Part shown: positions 8,534-17,795 of the stretch, in pieces
Numbering within the stretch: position 1 is the stretch's first letter
Layout of the letters: every line of letters starts with the position of its first letter
NCBI RefSeq assembly: GCF_027497495.1
Contig: NZ_CP114205.1
Span: 1,240,001-1,304,000 of the forward strand
Length of the DNA: 64,000 nucleotides
From: Streptomyces tubercidicus
GTDB lineage: Bacteria > Actinomycetota > Actinomycetes > Streptomycetales > Streptomycetaceae
Direction of reading: 5' to 3'
Made by a program: the position numbers and the translations under genes
Notes under the pieces: model-generated
What the model was told of the DNA's origin: nothing
Database searches by the model: none
The model's input: only the letters and a program-made list of their open reading frames with translations

Positions 8534-9292
8534 ATGATGGAGCCCGCCACCGACCTGACGGTCGACGAACTGGCCGCCCGCGCCGGCGTCACGGTCCGCA
8601 CGATCCGCTTCTACAGCACGCGCGGCCTGCTGCCTCCGCCGGAGATCGGTCCCCGCCGGGTCGGCCGCTACGGTCCGGACCACCTCTCACGGCTGGCCCT
8701 GATCGAGGAGCTCCAGCACCAGGGCCTGACGCTGTCCGCGATCGAACGCTATCTGGAACAGCTGCCGCCCGATCTGAGCGCCCAGGATCTGGCCATCCAC
8801 CGGGCGCTGGTGGCGAGTTGGATTCCGGACAAGGCCGAGGACGCCACCCGGGACCAGCTGGAGCGACGGGTCGGCCGGGCGCTGACCGAGGAGGATCTGG
8901 ACCGGCTGGCGGCCATGAGTGTGCTCGTACGGACCGATGATCCCCGGGTCTTCCGGGTCGACCCGGGGCTGCTGCACCTCGGCACCCGGCTGCTGGACGT
9001 CCCGATCTCCCTGGAGACCATCCTTACGGCGCGCAGTGTGGTCATCGAGCACACCCGTTCGGCGGCCAGGGAGCTCAGCCGGCTCTTCAAGGACGAGATG
9101 TGGGAGCCGAACCGGGGCGGCGGGCCGGACGAGGACGAGATGGCGCGGATGAAGTCGCTCTCGGCGCATATGCAGCCGATGGTGGTGCAGGCGCTGGTGA
9201 CCGCCTTCCAGCGGTCGATGAAGCAGGAGCTGCGGGAGTCGTTCGGGATGGAGGGCGACCGGGGCCAGGGCGGCCACTCCTCCGAGGGGTGA
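8534..9292 (+). CDS. MerR family transcriptional regulator
   Basis: DNA-binding regulator. The winged helix is at residues 7-75: LTVDELAARAGVTVRTIRFY, then the YSTRGLLPPPE loop, a YGPDHLSRLALIEELQ wing and GLTLSAIERYL, the standard MerR arrangement. The C-terminal 170 residues are helical, contain no metal-binding Cys pair, and resemble the ligand domain of MerR-type regulators that sit next to lipid-metabolism genes. The start at 8534 (252 aa) removes a low-complexity leader; the transcript is probably leaderless or nearly so. It converges on the fatty-acid degradation genes across a strong hairpin, so a role in controlling them is possible but only positional. Confidence 0.88.
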   Translation: MMEPATDLTVDELAARAGVTVRTIRFYSTRGLLPPPEIGPRRVGRYGPDHLSRLALIEELQHQGLTLSAIERYLEQLPPDLSAQDLAIHRALVASWIPDKAEDATRDQLERRVGRALTEEDLDRLAAMSVLVRTDDPRVFRVDPGLLHLGTRLLDVPISLETILTARSVVIEHTRSAARELSRLFKDEMWEPNRGGGPDEDEMARMKSLSAHMQPMVVQALVTAFQRSMKQELRESFGMEGDRGQGGHSSEG

Positions 9293-9293
9293 C

Positions 9294-9320
9294 GGGGGCG
9301 GGCCGCCGGGGCCCGCCCCC
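9294..9320. terminator. Bidirectional hairpin merR / fadB
   Basis: Perfect 11-bp arms GGGGGCGGGCC / GGCCCGCCCCC with a 5-nt loop fill the 36-bp gap between two convergent genes. Confidence 0.8.
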
Positions 9321-9328
9321 ATGACCGG

Positions 9329-11533
9329 TCAGTCGCTGAACTTCTCGCCCCTCTCCGCCTTCTCGATCAGCAGCGGGGACGGCGCGAAGCGGTCTCCGTA
9401 GGTTTCCTGCAGCTCACGGGCGCGGGCCACGAAGCCGGGCAGGCCGACGAGCTCCTCGCGCCCCGGGCCGCCCTGGTAGCCGTTGATGTACTGGATCACG
9501 CCGCCGGTCCAGCCGGGGAAGCCGATGCCGAGGATGGAGCCGATGTTGGCGTCCGCGACGGAGGTGAGCACGCCCTCCTCGAAGCAGCGGACGGTGTCCA
9601 GCGCCTCAGAGAAGAGCATCCGCTCCTGCATGTCCAAGAACGGAATCGTGGCTTCCTTCTTGGTGAAGTGCTCACGCAGGCCCGGCCACAGGGCGGCGCG
9701 CTTGCCGTCGTCGCCGTACTCGTAGAAGCCGGCGCCACCGCTGCGGCCGGGGCGGCCGAATTCGTCGACCATCCGGTCGATCACCGCGTCGGCCGGGTGC
9801 GGCTGCCAGCTGCCGCCGGATTCCTCGACCGCCCGCTTGGTCTCCTCGCGGATCTTGCGCGGCAGGGTGAGGGTCAGCTCGTCCATCAGGGACAGCACCT
9901 TGGCCGGATAGCCGGCCTGGGCGGCGGCCTGCTCGACGGAGACCGGGTCGAGGCCCTCGCCGATCATCGCCACGCCTTCGTTGATGAATTGCCCGATGAC
10001 GCGGGAGGTGAAGAAGCCGCGCGAGTCATTGACGACGATCGGGGTCTTCCTGATCTGGCGGACCAGGTCGAAGGCGCGGGCCAGTGCCTCGTCGCCGGTC
10101 CGCTCGCCCTTGATGATCTCCACCAGCGGCATCTTGTCGACCGGCGAGAAGAAGTGCAGCCCGATGAAGTCCTGGTCCCGCTCGACGCCTTCGGCCAGCA
10201 GCGTGATGGGCAGCGTGGAGGTGTTGGAGCACAGCAGCGCGTCGGGCGCGACGAGGTGCTGGATCTCCTTGAAGACCTTGTGCTTGAGGCCCACGTCCTC
10301 GAAGACCGCCTCGATGACGGCGTCGCAGCCCGCCAGGTCGGCCGGTTCGGCGGTCGGCGTGATACGGGCCAGCAGCTCGTCGCGCTTCTCCTCGGTCGTA
10401 CGGCCCCGGGAGAGCGCCTTGGCGAGCAGGCCCTCCGAGTACGCCTTGCCCTTCTGCGCCGCCGCCAGGGAGACATCCTTGAGGACGACCTGCATCCCGG
10501 CCCTGGCGCAGGAGTAGGCGATGCCCGCGCCCATCATGCCGGCGCCGAGGACCGCGACCTTCTCGACCTTGCGGGGCGCGATGTCCTTGGGCCGGTTGGC
10601 ACCCGAATTGACGGCCTGCAGATCGAAGAAGAACGCCTGGATCATGTTCTTGGAGATCTGGCCGCTCACCAGCTCGACGAAGTAGCGCGCCTCGATGGTC
10701 TGCGCGGTCTCGAAGTCGACCTGGGAGCCCTCCACCGCCGCGGCGAGGATGTTGCGCGGGGCAGGGTAGGGCGCGCCGTTGAGCTGCTTCTTGAGGTTGG
10801 CGGGGAACGCCGGGAGGTTCGCCGCGAACTTCGGCTGGGCCGGGGTGCCACCGGGGATGCGGTAGCCCTTGACGTCCCAGGGCTGCTGGGACTCGGGGTG
10901 CTCCTCGATGAAGGCGCGGGCCTTGGCCAGCAGCTCCTCGGGGGTGGCCGCGACCTCGTGGATCAGCCCGGCGTCCTTTGCGCGGGTGGCGTTGTACTGG
11001 GTGCCCTGGAGCAGCACCTTCAGCAGTGCGTCGGCGATGCCGAGCAGCCGCACCGTACGGGTCACCCCGCCGCCGGCCGGCAGCAGGCCGAGGGTGACCT
11101 CGGGCAGGCCGATCTTGGTGCCGGGGGTGTCGAGGGCGATGCGGTGGTGGCAGGCCAGCGCGATCTCGTAACCGCCGCCCAGCGCCGCGCCGTTGATCGC
11201 GGCGACGACGGGCTTGCCGAGGGTCTCGATACGGCGCAGGTCGCGCTTGATCCCGTTGCCCGCCGCGAAGGCCTGCTCGGCCTTGTCGGGGGTGACGGCG
11301 ATCAGCTCGCGCAGGTCGCCGCCGGCGAAGAAGGTCTTCTTGGCGGAGGTGAAGATGATGCCGCGGACGCTGTCCTTCTCGGCCTCCAGGCGGTCGGCGA
11401 CCGCGGTCAGGGAGGCCTTGAAGGCGTTGTTCATGGTGTTGGCGGACTGGTCGGGGTCGTCCAGCACCAGGGTGACGATGCCGGTCTCGTCCTGTTCCCA
11501 GCGGATGGTCGACGACGCAGGGGACTCGCTCAC
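9329..11533 (-). CDS. fadB: Enoyl-CoA hydratase / 3-hydroxyacyl-CoA dehydrogenase fusion (FadB-like)
   Basis: Bifunctional beta-oxidation enzyme (734 aa): hydrates 2-enoyl-CoA and oxidises the 3-hydroxyacyl-CoA with NAD. The N-terminal crotonase domain (residues 1-300) has the oxyanion-hole segment GAALGGGYEIALACHHRIA and the catalytic-Glu block GLPEVTLGLLPAGGGVTR. The Rossmann domain begins at VLGAGMMGAGIAYSCARAG (about residue 330), followed by IEAVFED, SNTSTLPI and the HFFSPVDKMPLVEII substrate block, then the C-terminal HAD helices. The GTG start at 11533 has GGAG 8 nt upstream. It is the last gene of a leftward unit, 34 bp after the thiolase, with which it would form the alpha/beta FadBA-type complex. 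Confidence 0.94.
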   Translation of the reverse strand: MSESPASSTIRWEQDETGIVTLVLDDPDQSANTMNNAFKASLTAVADRLEAEKDSVRGIIFTSAKKTFFAGGDLRELIAVTPDKAEQAFAAGNGIKRDLRRIETLGKPVVAAINGAALGGGYEIALACHHRIALDTPGTKIGLPEVTLGLLPAGGGVTRTVRLLGIADALLKVLLQGTQYNATRAKDAGLIHEVAATPEELLAKARAFIEEHPESQQPWDVKGYRIPGGTPAQPKFAANLPAFPANLKKQLNGAPYPAPRNILAAAVEGSQVDFETAQTIEARYFVELVSGQISKNMIQAFFFDLQAVNSGANRPKDIAPRKVEKVAVLGAGMMGAGIAYSCARAGMQVVLKDVSLAAAQKGKAYSEGLLAKALSRGRTTEEKRDELLARITPTAEPADLAGCDAVIEAVFEDVGLKHKVFKEIQHLVAPDALLCSNTSTLPITLLAEGVERDQDFIGLHFFSPVDKMPLVEIIKGERTGDEALARAFDLVRQIRKTPIVVNDSRGFFTSRVIGQFINEGVAMIGEGLDPVSVEQAAAQAGYPAKVLSLMDELTLTLPRKIREETKRAVEESGGSWQPHPADAVIDRMVDEFGRPGRSGGAGFYEYGDDGKRAALWPGLREHFTKKEATIPFLDMQERMLFSEALDTVRCFEEGVLTSVADANIGSILGIGFPGWTGGVIQYINGYQGGPGREELVGLPGFVARARELQETYGDRFAPSPLLIEKAERGEKFSD

Positions 11534-11567
11534 TGTGGCTTCTCCGTAAGGGGGATGGGACGGGCGG

Positions 11568-12782
11568 TCAGAGGCGCTCGATGACGGTGGCGATGCCCAT
11601 ACCGCCGCCGACGCAGAGGGTGGCCAGGCCGTAGCGCTTGTCCTGCCGCTCCAGCTCGTCGATCAGGGTGCCGAGGATCATCGCGCCGGTGGCGCCGAGG
11701 GGGTGTCCCATGGCGATGGCGCCGCCGTTGACATTGACCTTGTCCAGGCTCAGGCCCATGTCCTTGACGAAGCGCAGCACGACTGCTGCGAAGGCTTCGT
11801 TGATCTCGACGAGGTCGATGTCGTCGATGGTCAGCCCGGCCTTGGCGAGGGCCTTGCGGCTGGCGGGCGCGGGGCCGGTGAGCATGATCGTGGGCTCGGA
11901 GCCGGAGACCGCGGCGGAGAGGATGCGGGCCCGCGGGGTCAGACCGTAGCGCTCACCGACCTCCTGGGAGCCGATGGCGACGAGCGCCGCGCCGTCCACG
12001 ATGCCGGAGGAGTTGCCGGCGTGGTGGACGTGGTCGATCTTCTCGACCCAGTGGTACTTCTGCAGGGCGACCGCGTCGAAGCCGCCCGCGTCGCCGATGG
12101 TGGCGAAGGACGGCTTGAGGCCGCCCAGGGAGTCGGCGGTGGTGCCGGGGCGCATGTGCTCGTCGTGGTCGAGGACGACGAGGCCATTGCGGTCGCGCAC
12201 CGGGACGACGGAGCGGTCGAAGCGGCCGTCCTTCCACGCCGCGGCGGCGCGCTCCTGGGAGAGCGCGGCGAATTCGTCGACATCGCGCCGCGAGTAGCCC
12301 TCAAGGGTGGCGATCAGGTCGGCACCGATGCCCTGCGGGACGAAATTGGTGTCGAAGTTGGTCATCGGGTCGGCGAACCAGGCGCCGCCGTCCGAGGCCA
12401 TCGGGACCCGCGACATGGATTCCACGCCGCCCGCCAGGACCAGGTCCTCCCAGCCCGAACGCACCTTGGCGGCGGCCATGTTGACGGCCTCCAGGCCCGA
12501 GGCACAGAAGCGGTTCTCCTGTACGCCGGCGACGGTGTCGGGCAGGCCGGCGGCGATCGCCGCGATCCGGGCGATGTCGGAGCCCTGGTCGCCGACCGGT
12601 CCGACGACGCCGAGCACGATGTCGTCGACGGCGGCCGGGTCGAGGCCGGGGAAGCGGCGGCGCACCTCGTGGATCAGGCCGACGACCAGGTCGATCGGCT
12701 TGGTGCCGTGCAGTGCGCCATTGGCCTTGCCGCGGCCGCGCGGGGTGCGGATCGCGTCGTATACGTACGCTTCGGTACTCAA
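11568..12782 (-). CDS. fadA: Acetyl-CoA acyltransferase (thiolase)
   Basis: Thiolase family enzyme (404 aa) performing the last step of beta-oxidation, CoA-dependent cleavage of 3-ketoacyl-CoA. The acylated Cys lies in [16 protein letters not shown], the catalytic His in [15 protein letters not shown], and the second Cys in [12 protein letters not shown]. The start is TTG at 12782 with AAAGG upstream; a later start would cut into the first strand. It lies 34 bp before the fadB-like gene and 109 bp after the acyl-CoA dehydrogenase gene, consistent with one transcript. Whether it favours degradation or biosynthetic acetoacetyl-CoA formation cannot be read from sequence, but the pairing with the FadB fusion argues for degradation. 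Confidence 0.94.
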   Translation of the reverse strand: MSTEAYVYDAIRTPRGRGKANGALHGTKPIDLVVGLIHEVRRRFPGLDPAAVDDIVLGVVGPVGDQGSDIARIAAIAAGLPDTVAGVQENRFCASGLEAVNMAAAKVRSGWEDLVLAGGVESMSRVPMASDGGAWFADPMTNFDTNFVPQGIGADLIATLEGYSRRDVDEFAALSQERAAAAWKDGRFDRSVVPVRDRNGLVVLDHDEHMRPGTTADSLGGLKPSFATIGDAGGFDAVALQKYHWVEKIDHVHHAGNSSGIVDGAALVAIGSQEVGERYGLTPRARILSAAVSGSEPTIMLTGPAPASRKALAKAGLTIDDIDLVEINEAFAAVVLRFVKDMGLSLDKVNVNGGAIAMGHPLGATGAMILGTLIDELERQDKRYGLATLCVGGGMGIATVIERL

Positions 12783-12891
12783 GTCAACAAGCCTTTCGCA
12801 TGAGGGTGGAGGCAGAGGCGGCGGTGGGGACCGGGGCCTGTCGGCGATCGGTCCGGGATCGGTCCGGGGCAGGTCCGGGCGCGGCCCGCGG

Positions 12892-14046
12892 TCAGTCGAG
12901 CAGGGAGCGTCCGATGATCTCCTTCATGATCTCGGTGGTCCCTCCGTAGATCGTCTGGATACGGCCGTCGGTAAAGGCCCTGGCCACGCGGTATTCCGCC
13001 ATATAGCCGTAGCCACCATGGAGTTGCAGACAGCGGTCGGCGACCCGTTTGTGCAGCTCGGTGGCCCACCACTTGGCCATCGAGGCGTGCACCGCGTCCA
13101 GGGCCCCGGCGGAGTGGTCGGCTATACAGCGGTCCAGGAAGGCGCGGGTGACGGCGCATTCGGTGGCCATCTCGGCTATCTCGAAGCGGACGTGCTGGAG
13201 CTTGGCCAGCGGCCGCCCGAACGCCTCGCGCTCCTTGACATACCGGCTGGTGATCTCCAGCAGATGCTCCGCACCGGCGATACCGGCGACCGCGATGCCC
13301 ATCCGCTCCTGAGCGAGATGGGTCATCAGATGGACGAAGGCGCCGTTCAGCTCGCCGAGCAGATTCTCCTTGGGGACGCGTACGTCGTGGAAGAACAGCT
13401 CGGCGGTGTCCTGGGACTTCTGGCCGATCTTGTCGAGGTTGCGGCCGCGCTCGAAGCCCGCCATACCGCGCTCGACGACCAGCAGGCTCAGACCGTGCGC
13501 CCCGCCCTCCGGGGTCGTCTTCGCCACGACGATGACCAGGTCAGCGAGGATGCCGTTGGAGATGAAGGTCTTGGAACCGTTGAGGATCCAGTGGTCACCG
13601 GCGTCCTCGGCGTGGGTACGGATGCCCTGCAGATCGGAGCCGGCGCCGGGCTCGGTCATGGCGATGGCGGTGATGATCTCGCCGCTGCAGAAGCCGGGCA
13701 GCCAGCGGCGCTTCTGCTCATCGGTGGCGAGGGTGGTCAGGTAGGGACCGATGATGTCGTTGTGCAGGCCCACGGCGAGCCCGGCGGCCCCGGCCCGGGT
13801 GAACTCCTCGGCCAGCACCGCGCTGTAGCGGAAGTCGTCCTGCCCTCCCCCGCCGTACTCTTCCGGCACCGCCAGCCCCAGCAGCCCCTTCTTGCCGGCC
13901 GCCCGCCAGGCGTCCCGGCTGACGATGCCGTCCTTCTCCCACTGCTCGTAATAGGGCGTCACTTCCTTGGCGAGGAAGGTCCGCACAACCTCGCGGAAGG
14001 CCTCGTGGTCCTCGGTGAAGATCTGGCGCTTCATCTGCGCGGTCAT
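12892..14046 (-). CDS. Acyl-CoA dehydrogenase
   Basis: FAD-dependent acyl-CoA dehydrogenase (384 aa), first oxidation of an acyl-CoA. Seen: [16 protein letters not shown] (FAD/substrate loop), [42 protein letters not shown] and the C-terminal [17 protein letters not shown], the usual order. The start at 14046 ([10 protein letters not shown]) has GAGGAGGG upstream; the longer open frame to 14577 is antisense to the neighbouring CoA-transferase and was discarded. A basic residue-rich N-terminus and Glu near residue 365 (TTEIM) fit the medium/long-chain type rather than isovaleryl-CoA dehydrogenase, but chain length is not certain. Confidence 0.93.
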   Translation of the reverse strand: MTAQMKRQIFTEDHEAFREVVRTFLAKEVTPYYEQWEKDGIVSRDAWRAAGKKGLLGLAVPEEYGGGGQDDFRYSAVLAEEFTRAGAAGLAVGLHNDIIGPYLTTLATDEQKRRWLPGFCSGEIITAIAMTEPGAGSDLQGIRTHAEDAGDHWILNGSKTFISNGILADLVIVVAKTTPEGGAHGLSLLVVERGMAGFERGRNLDKIGQKSQDTAELFFHDVRVPKENLLGELNGAFVHLMTHLAQERMGIAVAGIAGAEHLLEITSRYVKEREAFGRPLAKLQHVRFEIAEMATECAVTRAFLDRCIADHSAGALDAVHASMAKWWATELHKRVADRCLQLHGGYGYMAEYRVARAFTDGRIQTIYGGTTEIMKEIIGRSLLD

Positions 14047-14107
14047 GTCTGCGGGCCCTCCTCGGAGCCAGTTCTTGACTGTCTGGGTGCGCTGGGCAGG
14101 TGCGGGC

Positions 14108-15253
14108 TTACGGGGCGGGGGCGTCGGGCGACGGGGCGAGGAGGCCGGGGATCTGCCAGTCCCGGGCGATCTCCGCGGTGTCCGCACCGGGCCGCGCGGG
14201 CGGTCTGCGTACCGCGCCGGGGGTGTGCGAGAAGCGCGGCGCGGGCGCGGGCTGGGTGATCCCGCCGTGCTCGACGAAGGTGCCGCGGGCGGCGAGATGC
14301 GGATGCCGCGGAGCCTCCCGCAGCGAGAGCACGGGCGCCACACAGGCGTCGGACTCCTGAAAGACGGCCGTCCACTCCTCGCGGGTGCGGGTCTTGAAGC
14401 GGGCGGCGATGGCGGTACGCAGGGCGCCCCATGCGGCGAGGTCGTCGCGGCCGGGGGCCTCCTCCTCGATGCCCAGCAGGCGGATGAAGTCGCCATAGAA
14501 CCGCTGCTCCAGCGCGCCGACCGCCATATAGCCGCCGTCGGCGGTCTCGTAGGTCCCGTAGAACGGCGTCCCGCCATCGAGCAGGTTGGCGCCGCGCCGG
14601 TCCTGCCAGCCGCCGGCTGCCAGCATGCCGTGGATCATCGCCGTCAGATGTGCCGTGCCGTCGACGATGGCTGCGTCCACGACCTGGCCCTTTCCTCCCT
14701 CGGCACGGGCGTGCTGGAGGGCGGCGAGGACGCCGATGACCAGGTAGAGGGAGCCGCCGGCGTAGTCACCGAGGAGGTTGGCGGGGATGGCGGGCGGGCC
14801 GTCGGGTGGGCCGATCATGCCGAGCGCGCCCGTGATGGCGATATAGCCGATGTCGTGTCCGGCGGTGTCGGCGAGCGGGCCCTGCTGCCCCCAACCCGTC
14901 ATCCGCCCGTAAACCAGCCGGGGGTTGCGCGCCAGACACTCCTCGGGGCCCACGCCGAGCCGCTCGGCCACACCGGGGCGGTACCCCTCCACCAGCACAT
15001 CGGCGCGCTCGACCAGCGCAAGCACCTGCGCCACCCCGTCGGGGCTCTTCAGGTCCACCAGTACGGAGCGCTTGTTGCGGTTGGTGACGTCGTAGGCCGG
15101 GTCGATGCCCAGTCCCGCGCCTCCGGGCCGGTCGACACGGACGACATCGGCGCCGAGGTCGGCCAGGAGCATGGCCGCGAAGGGGCCGGGGCCGATGCCC
15201 GCGAGTTCGACCACCCGCACCCCGTTCAGTGGGCCGTTGTCTGGCTCTGCCAT
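14108..15253 (-). CDS. CaiB/BaiF family CoA-transferase (possible alpha-methylacyl-CoA racemase)
   Basis: Family III CoA-transferase/racemase fold (381 aa). The N-terminus LNGVRVVELAGIGPGPFAAM, the NRNKRSVLVDLKSPDG block, VEGYRPGVAERLGVGPEE and the GHDIGYIAITGALGMIG segment (with the Asp/His region used by racemases) are typical of alpha-methylacyl-CoA racemase relatives. Racemases allow branched-chain acyl-CoAs to enter beta-oxidation, which fits the downstream dehydrogenase, thiolase and FadB fusion. The ATG start at 15253 has GAAAGG 11 nt upstream; the longer frame is unlikely. It is the first gene of the leftward unit and has a palindromic operator candidate in its promoter. Confidence 0.9.
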   Translation of the reverse strand: MAEPDNGPLNGVRVVELAGIGPGPFAAMLLADLGADVVRVDRPGGAGLGIDPAYDVTNRNKRSVLVDLKSPDGVAQVLALVERADVLVEGYRPGVAERLGVGPEECLARNPRLVYGRMTGWGQQGPLADTAGHDIGYIAITGALGMIGPPDGPPAIPANLLGDYAGGSLYLVIGVLAALQHARAEGGKGQVVDAAIVDGTAHLTAMIHGMLAAGGWQDRRGANLLDGGTPFYGTYETADGGYMAVGALEQRFYGDFIRLLGIEEEAPGRDDLAAWGALRTAIAARFKTRTREEWTAVFQESDACVAPVLSLREAPRHPHLAARGTFVEHGGITQPAPAPRFSHTPGAVRRPPARPGADTAEIARDWQIPGLLAPSPDAPAP

Positions 15254-15291
15254 CGCGCCCCATGCCTTTCCGCACTGTGACACTTCTGATG

Positions 15292-15308
15292 TAACACTCG
15301 TGATGTTA
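15292..15308. promoter_or_regulatory. Operator candidate upstream of fatty-acid unit
   Basis: TAACA and TGTTA form inverted arms separated by 7 bp, 39 bp upstream of the CoA-transferase start. Surrounding TGATGTAACAC and TGATGTTAAGA also read as direct half-repeats. The size and symmetry suit a TetR-type repressor; no regulator is adjacent. Confidence 0.35.
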
Positions 15309-15359
15309 AGAACGTGTTCCACTTTCCACAAGCCCCCCATGCCAAGTGGCGACCACGGA

Positions 15360-15408
15360 AAAGGCCCATGCCGACGAGGCTCCATCGCCCTCGCCGTCAT
15401 GGGCCTTT
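15360..15408 (-). terminator. Hairpin after YjbR-like gene
   Basis: Arms AAAGGCCCATG / CATGGGCCTTT are perfect over 11 bp, with further pairing inside (CGAGG/CCTCG). It lies 24 bp downstream of the YjbR-like stop on the minus strand and would separate that gene from the fatty-acid unit. Confidence 0.75.
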
Positions 15409-15431
15409 GCGCGCCTGCCGCCGCTGCGCCG

Positions 15432-15812
15432 CTATACCCCGTCGAGCTCGGCGATGAGCTTCTTGGGGGCTATGACGCGATAGGACTCTTCGGCCCAGTC
15501 GCAGAGCAGCTCGGCGGGCGGAGCATCCGGTCCCGCCAGGGGAACCCGCACCCATCCGGACTTGCCCAGGCCGTAGCCCGCGGGCCGGGCGCCGGGAGAG
15601 GTCAACGCATGGGCATGCGCCTCCGGGTCCGTGAGTTTCAGCGTGACCCCGGGCGGATGGCTGCCGTCGCCGACGCCGAGGAACACGAAGACCTTCTTGT
15701 TGACCTTGATGACGCTCTCACCCCAGGGAAACTCCTCCACTGCCCCGGGAAGCCCGAGCGCGAACGCCCGCACCCGCTCCCGCACCGCCGCCGGCTCGGC
15801 CGCCTTCGCCAT
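15432..15812 (-). CDS. MmcQ/YjbR family DNA-binding-fold protein
   Basis: Small CyaY-like-fold protein (126 aa) of the MmcQ/YjbR family; a DNA-related role has been proposed for the family but no biochemical function is established. Seen: ALGLPGAVEEFPWGESVIKV followed by VFVFLGVGDG and VTLKLTDPEAHAHAL, then GLGKSGWVRVPL and a C-terminal helix with the ESYRVIAPKKLIAEL motif, all standard for the family. The start has GGAGG 5 nt upstream. It stands alone, closed by a strong hairpin. Confidence 0.88.
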   Translation of the reverse strand: MAKAAEPAAVRERVRAFALGLPGAVEEFPWGESVIKVNKKVFVFLGVGDGSHPPGVTLKLTDPEAHAHALTSPGARPAGYGLGKSGWVRVPLAGPDAPPAELLCDWAEESYRVIAPKKLIAELDGV

Positions 15813-16025
15813 GCGTTCCTCCCTCGCCATTCCCCCTGCGGCACCGCCTGCGATGCCGTCCGGCCCGCACGCGCACCGCGCGGGCCGACCCACGCATTCC
15901 ACGCTAACGGCGACCACTGACAACGGCCCGCGGAGCGCCGGACGGCGGGCCGGCCGAGGGACTCTGACGCCTTGTCCGCCCGCCCGCAACGCGCCGCCGG
16001 CCTGTTCGACTTCCCGGCGGCCGGG

Positions 16026-17567
16026 TCACCACTGCGCCGACTCGGGCGACGCCTTCCCGGAGCCGGAGCCGGGGGCGAAGTCCACGGGCGGGAGCGGGGG
16101 CAGGGTCCCTGCTCCCCCGCCCACCGGCACCAGATGATCGTCGGGCGCCTGACGGTCCACCGAACGCCCCAGCCGCTGAGGGACATTGCCGCCCACCAGA
16201 ACGATGACGACGAGCGTCAGCCCGAAGGTGAGCACGGCGAGCGCCCGCCCCAGGGACATGCCTTCGGCCAGATGGGCGCCGAGGACGGGCGCCACTGCCC
16301 CGCCCAGCGCGCCGACGTTGTAGACGAAGCCCACCGAGGCGGCCCGGGTGGCGGTCGGAAAGTGGCCGGCGAGGTACTTGGGCAGAATGCCGGAGATACC
16401 CTGGCTGAGCGCGAGCAGCACAAAGATCAGCACACCGAGCGCCGGCAAGCTGTCCCGCACCGCGAAGACCGGGAAGACGAAGACAAGCGAGGCGAGCAGG
16501 GTGCCCGCGTAGGCGCGACGGGTACCGAACCGGTCCCCGACGAAGCCCGCCAGACAGCAGCCGGCCATGGTGCCGAAGCCCGCGTAGAACATCACGTCGG
16601 TGACCTGCCCGGGGGCGTATCCGAGGCCGGTCTTGAGGTAGGTGGGCAGCAGGGCCTGGATCGGCCAGCTGTAGAGGAACGCGCAGAAGACCGTCGCCAT
16701 CAGGGACACGTACAACAGCCATCCCCGGCGCCCGCCGAGCTGGGCGGCGAAAGCGGTCAGGCACAGCGCCGCGATGACGGACAGCCAGGGGACATATCCC
16801 ATGCCCACGGGTGTGAAGACGCAGAACAGCGCCGCCGAGGAGGCCACCGCCAGGGCCACATTGATCCCGGAGCGGATCCGGCCCGTGAACAATGGCCGGA
16901 AGGGGTTCGGTCGCTGCTCCGCCGAACAGGTGGCGGCACCGATCTCCTTCTGCCAGTCCCCGGCCTCCGGCAGCGCCCTGCGCACCCAGAGGGCCACCAG
17001 GACGGGCAGCACACCGATCCAGAACATCCAGCGCCAGCCCCAGTGAGGCACGACCCACCGGTAGAGCTCGGCGGCGAGGACGGTGCCGCCCGCGTATCCG
17101 GAGATCAGGAATCCGGAGGCCCGGTTGCGCCATCGGGTGGGCCAGCTCTCCAGTACATACGTCACACTCGCGCTGTACTCCCCGGCCATGCCGAGGCCGA
17201 TCACCAGCCGGGCGACGAACAGGCTGGTGTAGTCCCAGGCGAATCCGCAGGCGAAGGTGCCGAGCGAGTAGAGCAGGATGCTGCTGATCATGGCGGTCTT
17301 ACGGCCGTAGCGGTCGCCCAGCGCGCCGAGGACGGCGCCGCCCAGCCATCGGGTGATGAAGGCGCCGGAGATCAGCGAGGCGGCGGTGGCGGTGCTCAGC
17401 CGGAAGTCCGCGGCGATTTCGGTCAGCACCAGAGTGATCAGGACGAAGTCGAAACCGTCGAGGAGGTAGCCGATCCAGGCGGCGAACATCGCCTTCCACT
17501 GAGGCGGGGTGACCTCCTGCCACCATCTCCGCGCCCGGTCAGGTGGATCCGTGGGGAGCATCGTCAC
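16026..17567 (-). CDS. nanT: MFS transporter, NanT-like (sialate:H+ symporter family)
   Basis: Major-facilitator symporter of about 12 spans. Blocks match E. coli NanT closely as remembered: QWKAMFAAWIGYLLDGFDFV, LGDRYGRKTAM (loop 2-3), RLVIGLGMAGEYSASVTYV, ASGFLISGYAGG, the FLYSWPIQALLPTYLKTGLG segment and GFVYNVGALGGAVAPV. GTG at 17567 is chosen (GGAGGAGG about 10 nt upstream); ATG at 17561 or 17606 cannot be excluded. The hydrophilic C-terminal tail is longer than in NanT. No sialic-acid catabolic gene (nanA, nanK) is nearby, so the real substrate may be another carboxylic acid; the symbol reflects similarity only. Confidence 0.78.
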   Translation of the reverse strand: MTMLPTDPPDRARRWWQEVTPPQWKAMFAAWIGYLLDGFDFVLITLVLTEIAADFRLSTATAASLISGAFITRWLGGAVLGALGDRYGRKTAMISSILLYSLGTFACGFAWDYTSLFVARLVIGLGMAGEYSASVTYVLESWPTRWRNRASGFLISGYAGGTVLAAELYRWVVPHWGWRWMFWIGVLPVLVALWVRRALPEAGDWQKEIGAATCSAEQRPNPFRPLFTGRIRSGINVALAVASSAALFCVFTPVGMGYVPWLSVIAALCLTAFAAQLGGRRGWLLYVSLMATVFCAFLYSWPIQALLPTYLKTGLGYAPGQVTDVMFYAGFGTMAGCCLAGFVGDRFGTRRAYAGTLLASLVFVFPVFAVRDSLPALGVLIFVLLALSQGISGILPKYLAGHFPTATRAASVGFVYNVGALGGAVAPVLGAHLAEGMSLGRALAVLTFGLTLVVIVLVGGNVPQRLGRSVDRQAPDDHLVPVGGGAGTLPPLPPVDFAPGSGSGKASPESAQW

Positions 17568-17795
17568 AGCAGCCGGGCCTCCTCCGGCAGTCGGCGGGCC
17601 GGACATCGGACGTCCTATGTCATCGGTGCCATCCGTGAAATCTGGCCCCGCTGCGCCCCTCTGTCAAGGCTCCATGCCACACTCCGTACCACCCACAGGG
17701 CGGTCAAGAGAGCCGCCAGGAGCGGACCTTGACGGGGCGACGCCGACTGCCAGGGGCCGGACTCCAGGGCCGGTGGGCGGTCGAGAGGATGCGCG

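Noticed and set aside
9668..11584. 638-codon open frame antisense to the fadB-like gene
   Set aside because: Gly/Asp/Val-rich low-complexity translation fully explained by the real gene on the other strand.
12892..14577. Longer 561-aa form of the acyl-CoA dehydrogenase
   Set aside because: The extra N-terminal 177 residues are antisense/out-of-frame reading of the CoA-transferase gene; a ribosome site and the family N-terminus are at 14046.
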